Source of the DNA: a virus
IMG/VR virus record: IMGVR_UViG_3300032242_002427
Coordinates: 1 to 31,268 of that record
Direction: 5' to 3' (one strand)
DNA length: 31,268 nt
This document shows, in pieces, positions 14,012 through 21,273 of the stretch. The notes beneath the pieces are model-generated. The model saw only the letters and a program-made list of their open reading frames with translations. It had not been told where the DNA came from and searched no databases. The position numbers were made by a program, and so were the translations under genes. Positions within the stretch are counted from its first letter, which is position 1; every line of letters begins with the position of its first letter.

Positions 14012-14250
14012 GGGACAGTTGGGACAGTTGGTATAGTTGAACTCTAAAACCAATTATATCAAGGGTTTCCAACTGTACCGATCAACTGTACCAGTGGACC
14101 AAACAAAAAAAATTGGGACAGTTGAACCGAGTGGGTCCAACTGTCCCGATCAATCAACTGTACCGATTATGTCAAAACCGCTGGTACAGTTGTAAACCGT
14201 TATTGTGAAACGGTTTCAAGATCAACTGTACCAACTGTTTCAAGTGTACC
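14012..14250. repeat. Cluster of twelve GGKACAGTTG/CAACTGTMCC motifs
   Basis: Plus-orientation copies (GGGACAGTTG or close) start at 14012, 14021, 14030, 14115 and 14183. Inverse copies (CAACTGTACC or close) start at 14070, 14083, 14138, 14155, 14223, 14232 and 14241. The left end is a triple array with 9-bp spacing and the right end is the same triple inverted, so the whole is roughly mirror-symmetric. 14115-14147 is a 10-bp inverted pair with a 13-bp spacer. These may be iterons for the replication protein, integrase arm sites or a partition site. Confidence 0.85.
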
Positions 14251-14258
14251 AGAGAGAG

Positions 14259-14504
14259 TCAGGGGGCCGGTTTTGGAGCTTTCAATAGCTTCCTGAGTTT
14301 TGCGGCCAGGTCCGGCCCCACCAGCGGTTCAATGGGCCAGGACAAATCCACCGCATATTGAACCAATAGAGTCCACTGGGGTTCCCTGTGGCCAGTTTCG
14401 ATCTGGGAAACCATGCTTGGGGTAATTCCCAGACGTTTAGCCACCGTGGCCTGGGATAGCCCAGAGGAAACTCTCTGGGCTTTGAATCGGTTGGCAAAAT
14501 CCAT
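14259..14504 (-). CDS. XRE-family HTH regulator
   Basis: From ATG 14504 (TGATG overlap with the upstream stop, GGGAGA at proper spacing) the product is 81 residues. Residues about 4-58 form a classic XRE domain: FKAQRVSSGLSQATVAKRLGITPSMVSQIETGHREPQWTLLVQYA. A short basic tail (KLRKLLKAPKPAP) follows and there is no peptidase or sensor domain. It is cotranscribed with the 14504-14776 gene from a promoter packed with 11-bp palindromes, its likely operators. It may be an antitoxin-like or second lysogeny regulator. Confidence 0.85.
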   Translation of the reverse strand: MDFANRFKAQRVSSGLSQATVAKRLGITPSMVSQIETGHREPQWTLLVQYAVDLSWPIEPLVGPDLAAKLRKLLKAPKPAP

Positions 14505-14776
14505 CACCATTCTCCCGGCACTTTGAAAACGCGAATATAGGATTCGTGGATATCTTCGAGTTCTGCAAAATCTGACAGGGTTTTACTGTCCACTTCCACC
14601 ACGTCCAAACCCTCTCGAAACCAATCCGCGGCCGAACTTTTCATGTTGTTGAGTTGATCGAGTTCCCCACCCTGAAACCGTTTGATCACTCGGCCATCGA
14701 CAATTTTGACCGCTTCCACGTCTGAACCATCGGTCCAGATCTGGTAAACCCCGTTCTGAATGTCTTTTGCGCTCAT
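14504..14776 (-). CDS. Hypothetical protein preceding the XRE regulator, 90 aa
   Basis: The product starts MSAKDIQNGVYQIWTDGSDVEAVKIVDGRVIKRF, a small beta-rich start, and continues with helical acidic segments (NNMKSSAADWFREGL, LSDFAELEDIHESYI). AGAGAG lies 6 nt before the ATG. I recognise no family. The pairing with an XRE gene and a self-regulated promoter suggests a two-gene regulatory or toxin-antitoxin-like unit, but no toxin motif is visible. Confidence 0.65.
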   Translation of the reverse strand: MSAKDIQNGVYQIWTDGSDVEAVKIVDGRVIKRFQGGELDQLNNMKSSAADWFREGLDVVEVDSKTLSDFAELEDIHESYIRVFKVPGEW

Positions 14777-14832
14777 TTGATTCTCTCTTTGTTTGCGTCC
14801 ACTGGTTCGCGGTCATCGCGTTCCATGATTCA

Positions 14833-14860
14833 ACTATAGCCTAGCTATTTTTATAGTCAA
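14833..14860 (-). promoter_or_regulatory. Sigma-70-like promoter TTGACT-N16-TATAGT
   Basis: On the minus strand -35 TTGACT is at 14860-14855 and -10 TATAGT at 14838-14833, the best promoter match I found. It drives the 14776-14259 unit with a leader of about 50 nt. One 11-bp palindrome (14837-14847) overlaps the -10 edge and spacer, and another (14861-14871) abuts the -35. Confidence 0.75.
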
Positions 14861-14949
14861 TAGCTTAGCTATATTTTTATTGCAAAAAAATATAGCTAAG
14901 CTAATTTCCCCAGATTTACCCAAAAAAATTGGGTATATTAGCTTAGCTA
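14837..14949. promoter_or_regulatory. Four operator palindromes TAGCTWAGCTA
   Basis: TAGCCTAGCTA (14837, one mismatch), TAGCTTAGCTA (14861), TAGCTAAGCTA (14893) and TAGCTTAGCTA (14939) are 11-bp palindromes about the central base. Two flank the promoter and two lie upstream toward the integrase gene. They are the expected binding sites of the XRE protein encoded just downstream. Confidence 0.75.
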
Positions 14950-14958
14950 TATTTTTTT
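14884..14958 (-). terminator. 22-bp inverted repeat after the integrase gene with inner hairpin
   Basis: Bases 14884-14905 are a perfect inverted copy of 14937-14958 and end in seven A/T. Between them ACCCAA (14918) and TTGGGT (14929) form a smaller hairpin. Lying just past the integrase stop, the structure could end integrase transcription as well as carry two operators. Confidence 0.55.
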
Positions 14959-14973
14959 CGACCATTTTCCGAT

Positions 14974-16152
14974 TCATTTCGGCCCTTCCAGAACTTTCCT
15001 TCCCGCCTCATTCACCGAATCCGAATCCAGATGGGTATAACGGTCCATTGTCAGGGTAATCTTGCTATGTCGGGCCAACATTTGAACCTGTTTCACTGGC
15101 AAGCCAGACGAAACCAGATGGGTAATGAACGAATGTCGAAGCGCGTGGAAATCCAGGACTCCGCCGGCCTGGTCCACGATGGGAAGTCCGGCCAGTTTGA
15201 GATCTTCCTGCAGCATTCGAGCCGTTCGTTCCGGTAGATACCAAATCGGGCCAGTTGGTGGTTTTTTGGTCAGATAGATTTCCAGGACCGCGGCCAGGTC
15301 CTGGGGAAGCGGTTGGAGATCATCCAGACCAGACCGCTTTCCCCGTTTGCTGGCCGAAGCTGGGAGTCTGATCAGTGGTCCCTCAGTATGATCCAGCATG
15401 AAATCCGGTCGAGTCAGGGCGCGAATTTCGCCGGCCCGGAACCCCGTAGCCATCGCCAGTTGATAAACCATGGCCCTGTCTGATCCTGTGAGCCATTGTT
15501 GCGCCTGGGATCGGTTCCCGAGTAGGGTTCGGGCCGTACACATTCGCCGGCCACGTTGGGCCACCACCGCCACCAGATTTTTGATTTCGGCCCACGTCAG
15601 AACCCCGCGAACCCGGCGCCGATCCGATTCCGGCGGATACGGCCGGATCTTCTGGAGTCCCCTGGGAAGATCCAGAATCAAACTGGCATCCCAGGCCCAG
15701 TTCAGGAACCCCAGAACCGCGGCCCTGGAATAGTTCGCGGTCCTGGCTGATTTGGTTTTTCTGAGTTCGGCCAGTCCACATTGGATTGAATCGGCCGATA
15801 GGTTCGCCAGGGTTTCAATGCGGGACAACAAAAACAAACGTGAGACGGCCGCTATCTGGTTTTGGGAATGTTTGACCGCGGCCCCCCTGGCCACGATCAC
15901 CTGGCCCCACCGGTTTAGATGTTCTCGAATTGCCTGGGTTCGGGCCGTTCTGGATTTGACCAGATCCGAAGATATCAAACCTTCCCGGATGGCCTTGCAT
16001 TCATCGTCCTTTTTCTGGGCCAGGGCCAGGGATTGCGCGCGGTCCCTGAACCCTGTTCCCCACCGCCGCTTTCCGGTTTCGTCCATCCACCAGATCACCC
16101 AGACGGCCCCCCTGGTTTTCGATTCCCCTGTTCGTTTCCGAACCCCAGGCAT
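14974..16152 (-). CDS. int: Tyrosine-family integrase
   Basis: The 392-residue protein has all catalytic residues: R239 (ATGFRAGEIR), K269 (SASKRGKRS), H336 and R339 (FHALRHSF), H362 (ARHSKITLTMDRY) and Y372. The N-terminal 60 residues include a WVIWWMDETGKRRWGTGF strand pair, a common arm-binding or AP2-like start, followed by a core-binding domain to about residue 170. It integrates the phage genome into the host chromosome. The gene is last in the early minus-strand operon, 15 nt after a zinc-ribbon protein, so excision and integration may respond to early transcription. Confidence 0.95.
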   Translation of the reverse strand: MPGVRKRTGESKTRGAVWVIWWMDETGKRRWGTGFRDRAQSLALAQKKDDECKAIREGLISSDLVKSRTARTQAIREHLNRWGQVIVARGAAVKHSQNQIAAVSRLFLLSRIETLANLSADSIQCGLAELRKTKSARTANYSRAAVLGFLNWAWDASLILDLPRGLQKIRPYPPESDRRRVRGVLTWAEIKNLVAVVAQRGRRMCTARTLLGNRSQAQQWLTGSDRAMVYQLAMATGFRAGEIRALTRPDFMLDHTEGPLIRLPASASKRGKRSGLDDLQPLPQDLAAVLEIYLTKKPPTGPIWYLPERTARMLQEDLKLAGLPIVDQAGGVLDFHALRHSFITHLVSSGLPVKQVQMLARHSKITLTMDRYTHLDSDSVNEAGRKVLEGPK

Positions 16153-16167
16153 AATCCACCCCCAATC

Positions 16168-16386
16168 CTATCCACATTCCCAGAGCCACCAGACCAGTCC
16201 GGCCAGGATGAACCCAAAACAGATCCGGCGGATTCTGTCTCTATGAATGGCCCGCTGGTTCCAATGTGTCCAGTATTGTTCGGCGCTCCAATGCTCAAAA
16301 CAATCCAGGCAGACTGGCCCATGATCCCCATAACTGATCAGTTCGGCCGGATCGATATCTGATCCGCCGCAAGATGGACAGGTCAT
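16168..16386 (-). CDS. Zinc-ribbon membrane protein, 72 aa
   Basis: Start ATG 16386 overlaps the upstream TGA (ATGA) and is preferred over one 36 nt upstream. The product begins MTCPSCGGSDIDPAEL and has a second pair in VCLDCFEHW, giving CX2C...CX2C, a zinc ribbon. After a His/Arg-rich linker, the C-terminal 18 residues (ICFGFILAGLVWWLWECG) form one membrane segment. Function is unknown. Confidence 0.65.
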   Translation of the reverse strand: MTCPSCGGSDIDPAELISYGDHGPVCLDCFEHWSAEQYWTHWNQRAIHRDRIRRICFGFILAGLVWWLWECG

Positions 16387-17222
16387 ATCGGCCCCCCAGG
16401 TACTCGGCCCAACATGGCCCACACCCGTTCCTGGGATCGAGGTTCCAGGGATTGGATTTCGGCCTGAATTCGTTGAATCGCGCGAATCTCGCGTTCCAGA
16501 ACAAACGTTTCCCGGCTGGGAATGGATGAGTTTTCGTTAGGTCCCTGTCCCCAGGTTTGAACTGGTGATTTTTCCGGACTTCGGGTTTCAGTGGTTTTGT
16601 TTTTTTCATGGCCGGTTTGCCATTCCCAGGTCCACAAACCTAGATTTTTAAGGTTGTGGATGGCTCTAACGAGATAGCTCCCCTGGCCAGAGTATCCGGC
16701 TTCCTTGCATGTTGCGGTCTGAGTCACAATTTGGCCGCGAGATTCCAAACGTTGAGCCGCGCGCAGGAGTTTCACTTCCATGGCATTCAAAACGAGTTGA
16801 ACAGGTTCCGCCGGTTTGGGTTCTGTTTTGAGTTCTGGCATGATCTGGGGTTCTGGTTTGGGTTGTGTTTGGGGTTCTGTTTTGAGTTCTGGCATGGTCT
16901 GGGGTTCTGGTCTGAGTTGTGGTTGTGATTGGGGATTGATCATGCGTGGTGGTATCACGATTTGTGGTGGTCTGGGTTTTGGTGGGGCCGTTTTTACTGG
17001 CTGGGGTTCCGGCCGTGGAAGTGATGTTACTTCCAGTTTCACACGTTGTTCAATTCCGTCCATTTCTGCTGGTGACAGGTTTGGAAATGGATTTTTTTTT
17101 GATCCGGGTTTATTACCCTTTTCAATTCGCGCCGTTCGAATGGCTTCCGTCATTTTTTGAATGAACACCGGATCACATTCAATTTCCTCTGTGGTATTGG
17201 AGTTCTTTGTGGTTGTACTCAT
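16383..17222 (-). CDS. Winged-helix-like protein with Pro/Glu repeats
   Basis: The 279-residue protein has a helical, charged N-terminus (1-65) and a long Pro/Gln/Glu linker (66-140). Residues about 141-200 form an HTH-like domain (VLNAMEVKLLRAAQRLESRGQIVTQTATCKEAGYSGQGSYLVRAIHNLKNLGLW). A helical C-terminus follows. The linker has an 18-residue repeat (PEPQTMPELKTEPQ...), from 40-nt DNA copies at 16818 and 16872 that match at 39 positions. Residues 219-228 (SPVQTWGQGP) nearly match the C-terminal end of the putative ssDNA-binding protein. A replication or recombination accessory role is plausible. Confidence 0.65.
   Translation of the reverse strand: MSTTTKNSNTTEEIECDPVFIQKMTEAIRTARIEKGNKPGSKKNPFPNLSPAEMDGIEQRVKLEVTSLPRPEPQPVKTAPPKPRPPQIVIPPRMINPQSQPQLRPEPQTMPELKTEPQTQPKPEPQIMPELKTEPKPAEPVQLVLNAMEVKLLRAAQRLESRGQIVTQTATCKEAGYSGQGSYLVRAIHNLKNLGLWTWEWQTGHEKNKTTETRSPEKSPVQTWGQGPNENSSIPSRETFVLEREIRAIQRIQAEIQSLEPRSQERVWAMLGRVPGGPI
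16818..16911. repeat. 40-bp direct repeat, 54-bp period, in a Pro/Glu linker
   Basis: 16818-16857 and 16872-16911 match at 39 of 40 positions. The 54-bp period doubles an 18-residue peptide in frame. Confidence 0.9.
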
Positions 17223-17228
17223 GTTGAT

Positions 17229-17705
17229 TCATTGTCCGTTTCTCATCTGAAATTCTGGCCGTAGTTTCCGTAGGGTTTTCCACTGGCGAACGTATCGGTC
17301 AACAATGGACTGAGTGGTTCCGGCCGTGGTGATTTCGCAATTGATCTTGTATCCTTCCCACTGGGGTTCAGGCCCCAGAACAGACTTGGAAACCATGGGT
17401 TCTGGTAGCGTCAGAACCCTGGATTTTTCCGGCGGTTCCGGTTTGATCCGTTTCGAGCTTTCGTATCTTCGCCGTTCGGACTTTTGAGATTTGTGTTTGG
17501 CCACTTCGCGGGCCATGTCAAACCAGTTGATCAGGCAGAACCGAAACGAACCGTTGTTGATATTGGTTCGGCCCTGGGTTCTTACATGGCCCGCCTGAAT
17601 CCACTGTCGAATCTGGTGGTATGGTGTTCCAAATTTGAACCGGGCCAGACGAGCTTCCCCGTATCCGTTTTGGACATATACTGGTTTGTTTTTGGTTTCA
17701 ATCAT
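17229..17705 (-). CDS. Putative DNA-binding accessory protein, 158 aa
   Basis: ATG 17705 follows AAAGGGGAAAC and overlaps the upstream TGA (ATGA). Residues about 17-60 (EARLARFKFGTPYHQIRQWIQAGHVRTQGRTNINNGSFRFCLINWFDMA) look like a winged or MerR-type HTH with the gene's own basic linker behind it (KHKSQKSERRRYESSKRIK). The C-terminus has a helical pattern with SIVDRYVRQWKTLRKL. No precise family is recognised. Confidence 0.6.
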   Translation of the reverse strand: MIETKNKPVYVQNGYGEARLARFKFGTPYHQIRQWIQAGHVRTQGRTNINNGSFRFCLINWFDMAREVAKHKSQKSERRRYESSKRIKPEPPEKSRVLTLPEPMVSKSVLGPEPQWEGYKINCEITTAGTTQSIVDRYVRQWKTLRKLRPEFQMRNGQ

Positions 17706-17881
17706 CGTTTCCCCTTTCTGGTTTCTTGCAAATCACCACTGGCCCATCGGGCCACGTCCTGAATCCGCCACCGTTTGTTCCCCACCTTTCTGGACACTGG
17801 TGGACCCATTCCCAGAGCCACCCACCGGTCCAGGGTTCGCGTGGATATCCCCAGGTAATCCGCCACCATGGCCCTGTTCAT
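17702..17881 (-). CDS. Excisionase-like HTH_17 protein
   Basis: ATG 17881 overlaps the resolvase stop by one base (TGATG). A longer frame to 17983 would only overprint the resolvase gene. The 59-residue product MNRAMVADYLGISTRTLDRW...GPPVSRKVGNKRWRIQDVARWASG is a complete HTH_17/AlpA-type winged domain, as in excisionases and phage regulators. Presence in the same operon as integrase makes an excision-directing role plausible. Confidence 0.75.
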   Translation of the reverse strand: MNRAMVADYLGISTRTLDRWVALGMGPPVSRKVGNKRWRIQDVARWASGDLQETRKGKR

Positions 17882-18480
17882 CAGGACCGCTTTGTTTTGG
17901 TCCTGGCCCTGGATTTGGCCTGGTGCCTTTTGTGTCCCATGCGTTGGCATTTCTGTTCCCATTTCATTTTTTGATACCACCAATCACCCAGACCCACCGC
18001 GTCCGCCGCATCCAATCCTGGATCTTTGTTTTGATGAAAAAAATCCTGATAAATTGGGTAAACCGAACTCATTCGAATGGCCCGGAGCGTTTTGGGAATT
18101 CCGCCGGTCCAGTCCGATTCCAGGACTGGTTCCCAGGGAACTTCCAGGGTTTCGAGAATCCCGATCTGAAAACCCTGGGAATGGCCCAATGTCATCAATC
18201 CGCCCAGTGAAAACCGCGACGATTTCACCGCGCGTTTTGCGTGGCGGTAATTGCTCGCCACTTCCACCAGTACGGCCTGGAACGGTCCCAGTTTGGTCTG
18301 GGTCTGGCGAACCCAGACCGCCAGGTTTCTGGCCAGATAAGTAGTCCGGCGCCAGGAATCCCAGTGGCCTGGGACCGTGAAAACACCACATTCCAGAAGG
18401 GTTCCGTTCTGAAATATGGCCCATCCCGTGGCGCTTGAACTGGGGTCCAGGGCCAAAACTAGGCCGTTCCCGGCCGTCAT
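17881..18480 (-). CDS. RuvC-like Holliday junction resolvase
   Basis: The 199-residue protein carries the RuvC-fold acidic residues: D12 in LALDPSSSATGWAIF, a Glu in AVLVEVASNYR, and the Asp pair in GLDAADAVGLGDWW. The C-terminus is strongly basic (KRHQAKSRARTKTKRS). It should resolve branched DNA before packaging. The gene overlaps its upstream neighbour by 4 nt (ATGA). Confidence 0.85.
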   Translation of the reverse strand: MTAGNGLVLALDPSSSATGWAIFQNGTLLECGVFTVPGHWDSWRRTTYLARNLAVWVRQTQTKLGPFQAVLVEVASNYRHAKRAVKSSRFSLGGLMTLGHSQGFQIGILETLEVPWEPVLESDWTGGIPKTLRAIRMSSVYPIYQDFFHQNKDPGLDAADAVGLGDWWYQKMKWEQKCQRMGHKRHQAKSRARTKTKRS

Positions 18481-18836
18481 GGTTTCACCTGTTTTTCTTT
18501 CGCTAAACGCTGTTCATTGGCAATTTCGAACACAAGTCGGCCCAGATACCACTGGGCCTTTCTGGCGTTCTCAAGCGCGGAATCTTTGGATTCCATTCGC
18601 CAGACATATTTCAAAATTGTTCCACGCAGGAACGCGCGGAATTCTTTGGGGTCCATCATGGCCCGGATAGCTTCGATGGCTTCAATTCCGCGGCCCTTGT
18701 AATGGTCCGGATGATTCACAGAATCCTGGCCAGGCCGTTTCTGTTCTAGGGCCAGGGATTCACATTCTTCCAGAACCGCTTTCATGGCTTCCCCACCCAG
18801 GCCATCGGGAATCCATTTCAATTTTTCTTCAATCAT
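18477..18836 (-). CDS. DUF3310 family protein
   Basis: The 119-residue product has the DUF3310 core: VNHPDHYKGRGIEAIEAIRAMMDPKEFRAFLRGTILKYVWRMESKD...ENARKAQWYLGRLVFE. The family is widespread in phages beside replication genes and is sometimes annotated as nucleotide kinase or SaV-like, without firm function. The N-terminal 38 residues are an extra helical segment. The start overlaps csrA by 8 nt. Confidence 0.85.
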   Translation of the reverse strand: MIEEKLKWIPDGLGGEAMKAVLEECESLALEQKRPGQDSVNHPDHYKGRGIEAIEAIRAMMDPKEFRAFLRGTILKYVWRMESKDSALENARKAQWYLGRLVFEIANEQRLAKEKQVKP

Positions 18837-19011
18837 CTGTGTTTTTGTTTCCTTTCGAGAGAAGTTCCTTCCGCAAAATCTTCACGGTTTCCGGGGCTTT
18901 GATTCCCACCCGAATTCCCCGATGAGAAGAATTCAGGATTTTGATTTCAATGGGTCCATCATTTGTAAACAAGATAATGGATTGATCTAAATTTCGTCCT
19001 AGAACCAGCAT
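18829..19011 (-). CDS. csrA: CsrA-family RNA-binding translational regulator
   Basis: The 60-residue product MLVLGRNLDQSIILF...HRGIRVGIKAPETVKILRKELL aligns with CsrA over its full length. It keeps the MLxLxR start (R6), the RVGIxAP core and the C-terminal strand-helix with the Arg equivalent to R44. CsrA dimers bind GGA motifs in mRNA leaders and block or stabilise translation. The gene's own leader has AAGGA and AGGGA before the ATG, so autoregulation is possible. It lies in the early operon between primase-helicase and DUF3310. Phage-borne CsrA may remodel host metabolism or time phage gene expression; that is inference. Confidence 0.9.
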   Translation of the reverse strand: MLVLGRNLDQSIILFTNDGPIEIKILNSSHRGIRVGIKAPETVKILRKELLSKGNKNTDD

Positions 19012-19035
19012 GGTTTCCCTTTCCTTGGTGTCAAA

Positions 19036-21252
19036 CTAAAACGCGCTCAATGGCGGATCGGACAGTTCCGTCCGCTGTTCCACTGGGGGCCACCCTGGGA
19101 GCGCTTCCCAAACCCACTTAGTCCCCTCTTTTCGGGGTTTAATGGGTAAAACTTTCTTCGCTTCCCAGAGTCCATTCCTGGAAATCCCCTGGGAATGGGC
19201 CAGAACTTCCAGCGCTTCCGATGGCCAGGAACGCGATTCCGAAAACTTCTGGATCAGGAACTGGCCGGCCAGTTCCTTCCTGGGAACCCTGGCCCCACCA
19301 GTGGTTCCCCCCATGGCTTCGTCCGCCGTGGTCGTTATTTCCCCATGCCATTTCACAATGGTCTGGCCTGGGCAATCATCTTCAATGGAGTAGGACAAGC
19401 CGCGGGCCAATGGTCCCAGATTATTTTTCTTGGTCACAAAAACCCGTTTTTTTGGGTCGTCTGGATCTTCCGCGCAAAAATGAATCACCCTGGCCGTGGT
19501 GGTATAGGCCACCGATCCCATGATCCTCATGGATGCATCACCAGAACGCCCCGTGGTTGGTTTGTTGACGTGCGTAATCAAAACCACCGCCACTTTTTTC
19601 CTTTGTTGCATCCAGTCATTGATTCGCGTCAACAAAGCCCGAACTTCCGCGTTCCGGTGTTCGTCGGCTTTCCCGAGAAAATTGGCCGGCGGATCAATAA
19701 TCACCAGTTCCGGTTGGCCGGCTTCAATCCAGGCCCTGTCCAGGGTTTCCACGTCCGCCATGGTCCATGTGGCCATGGCTTTCACGGTCATTCCACAAAC
19801 CCGATCAAGATCGGCCCCCATGTCCAGGAGCCGGGGCGCCAGAACCTGTTCATAGGGATCTTCAGAGAGGATCAGGACTCGGCCAGGATCGAGTGGAAAT
19901 CCGTCTGGCGCTGGAATTCCCCTGGTCAGACATGCCGCGAAACTGGAGAGACAGAACGATTTCCCCACACCGGTACTACCGGCCACAATGGTGATAAACC
20001 CGAAGGGAATTCGATTTTGCCATAGGTAATCCACCGAACTGATTTTGATTTCCGAAAATTTCACCACCAGCGGTTCTGGCGTTTCGCCTGGGGCCTGGCC
20101 CGTCACCTGGGCCACGTTTTGAACCTGGCCAGTGGCCAATGGTTTCAGGGTGCCCGGTAAGGTCCTGGGTTCCTGGGAACCTGATTCAATTCCCGAACGT
20201 ATGGTCGCTTCAATTTCATGCGCGTTCAAACCGGCTTTCTGTCCGGCCAGGGTCAGGGCTTGAACCGCGTCCATCTGGTTCAAACCATGGGCCACTAATG
20301 TCCCCAAGGAAAACGCGGCCCTGTTCAGGGATTTGTTTCGTTCTCCTTCCGGGGCCAGTTCCACCCTGGCTGTTTCCCTGGCCAGAGCAGATTTCAAATA
20401 GGCTTCCAGGGCCAGGGGAGCCGAACCGCCGGCCCGCATGATCCAGGGGTTCAGTGGTTCGATTTCTCTGGGTTCCGGTCTGGAATCGGTTTGGTTTGCT
20501 GGTTCGGTTGCTGGCGGTTTGAGTCTGGCGGTAGTTTCCTGGATCAGATCCAGGGAAACGATTTCCAGCGTTTCGGGACAGGACAGAACCAGAACCGGCC
20601 GATGGGGCCTGTCACCTGTTCCCGGCCCCTTCCGATTCCAGGAGCCTGGAACACGGGCCATTTGTTGGGCGCCGAATAGATCGTTTTCGATCCGGACAGT
20701 GGCCGTGGAAAATACTTCCGAGATGGCCCGCAAAAACTTGGAACAGTGGGCCTTGATCAGTTCGTTTGATGGTAAGGAAATCCGATAGAACAGATGAATT
20801 CCCGAACCGGAATCAATAATCAAAGGTGGGGGCCATCCCAGATCAGATAGAAATTCATCGACGGCCCAGGCCAGGTTCCTGGCCAGATCCTTTTCCTCTT
20901 CCGTGGCGGAAACCCCATCGGGCCGGATGGGGTCAACATCCAGAAACATCCATCGACGTTCGGCCGGATCATTTTTACGGATCGAGTGGTTCAAGGGGGC
21001 CAAAACAGGGTTCACGCTCCAGAACAGATTTTGACAGTGGGCCAATTGGCGCGCCGCGTCGATCGATTCTTCGGGCCGCTGGGCCTGAACCCACCGAATC
21101 CCAAACGGTTCCAGACCGCGCAGTTCATGCCATCCGGAAGGGTCACAAAACGCGGCCAGGGCCGTTTGAAATTGTGTGATATCCAGGCCAGTTCCCTGGC
21201 CTGAATTCCCTTCCACCCGTTGAATCCATATCGGAAACATGCAAACCCCCAT
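19036..21252 (-). CDS. Primase-helicase (AEP primase plus RepA-like AAA ATPase)
   Basis: The 738-residue protein is a fusion. Residues about 1-240 look like an archaeo-eukaryotic primase domain: FLDVDP (D105, D107), DSGSGIHLFYR (147-157), D191 and WNRKG. Residues about 280-360 are a helical linker of PriCT type (IEATIRSGIESG). Residues 400-640 are a RecA/RepA-like ATPase: Walker A GSTGVGKS (425-432), Walker B LVIID (516-520), and VVLITHVNKP. The C-terminus (660-738) is a winged-helix-like region. It is the main replication initiator candidate and might bind the repeats at 14012-14250. Start ATG 21252 has AGGGAC upstream; ATG 21240 is also possible. Confidence 0.85.
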   Translation of the reverse strand: MGVCMFPIWIQRVEGNSGQGTGLDITQFQTALAAFCDPSGWHELRGLEPFGIRWVQAQRPEESIDAARQLAHCQNLFWSVNPVLAPLNHSIRKNDPAERRWMFLDVDPIRPDGVSATEEEKDLARNLAWAVDEFLSDLGWPPPLIIDSGSGIHLFYRISLPSNELIKAHCSKFLRAISEVFSTATVRIENDLFGAQQMARVPGSWNRKGPGTGDRPHRPVLVLSCPETLEIVSLDLIQETTARLKPPATEPANQTDSRPEPREIEPLNPWIMRAGGSAPLALEAYLKSALARETARVELAPEGERNKSLNRAAFSLGTLVAHGLNQMDAVQALTLAGQKAGLNAHEIEATIRSGIESGSQEPRTLPGTLKPLATGQVQNVAQVTGQAPGETPEPLVVKFSEIKISSVDYLWQNRIPFGFITIVAGSTGVGKSFCLSSFAACLTRGIPAPDGFPLDPGRVLILSEDPYEQVLAPRLLDMGADLDRVCGMTVKAMATWTMADVETLDRAWIEAGQPELVIIDPPANFLGKADEHRNAEVRALLTRINDWMQQRKKVAVVLITHVNKPTTGRSGDASMRIMGSVAYTTTARVIHFCAEDPDDPKKRVFVTKKNNLGPLARGLSYSIEDDCPGQTIVKWHGEITTTADEAMGGTTGGARVPRKELAGQFLIQKFSESRSWPSEALEVLAHSQGISRNGLWEAKKVLPIKPRKEGTKWVWEALPGWPPVEQRTELSDPPLSAF

Positions 21253-21273
21253 CCGGTCCCTGGTTCAAAACAA

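Larger units (their letters stand above)
13172..14258. other. 1.09-kb gene-free region: candidate origin or attP control region
   Basis: No convincing gene occurs here, though it lies between the 3' ends of converging genes where no promoter is required. From left to right it has: unique GC-balanced DNA; an AT-rich segment (about 13280-13385) with a 16-bp palindrome; two related repeat blocks (13386-13438, 13630-13688); a direct repeat TCGATCAATTGA at 13494 and 13509; a palindrome GTAAGAATTTCTTAC at 13708-13722; a large hairpin (13876-13931); and a cluster of twelve 9-10-bp motifs (14012-14250). AT-rich DNA beside repeated short motifs is the usual look of an iteron origin. Closeness to the integrase gene also allows an attP with arm sites. 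Confidence 0.5.

Noticed and set aside
13726-14040. Open plus-strand frame of 104 codons in the gene-free region
   Set aside because: It reads through the perfect hairpin, starts with TTG without a ribosome site, and has no protein-like pattern.
17882-17983. N-terminal extension of the HTH_17 protein
   Set aside because: It only overprints the RuvC-like gene; the ATG at 17881 with TGATG overlap is a better start.
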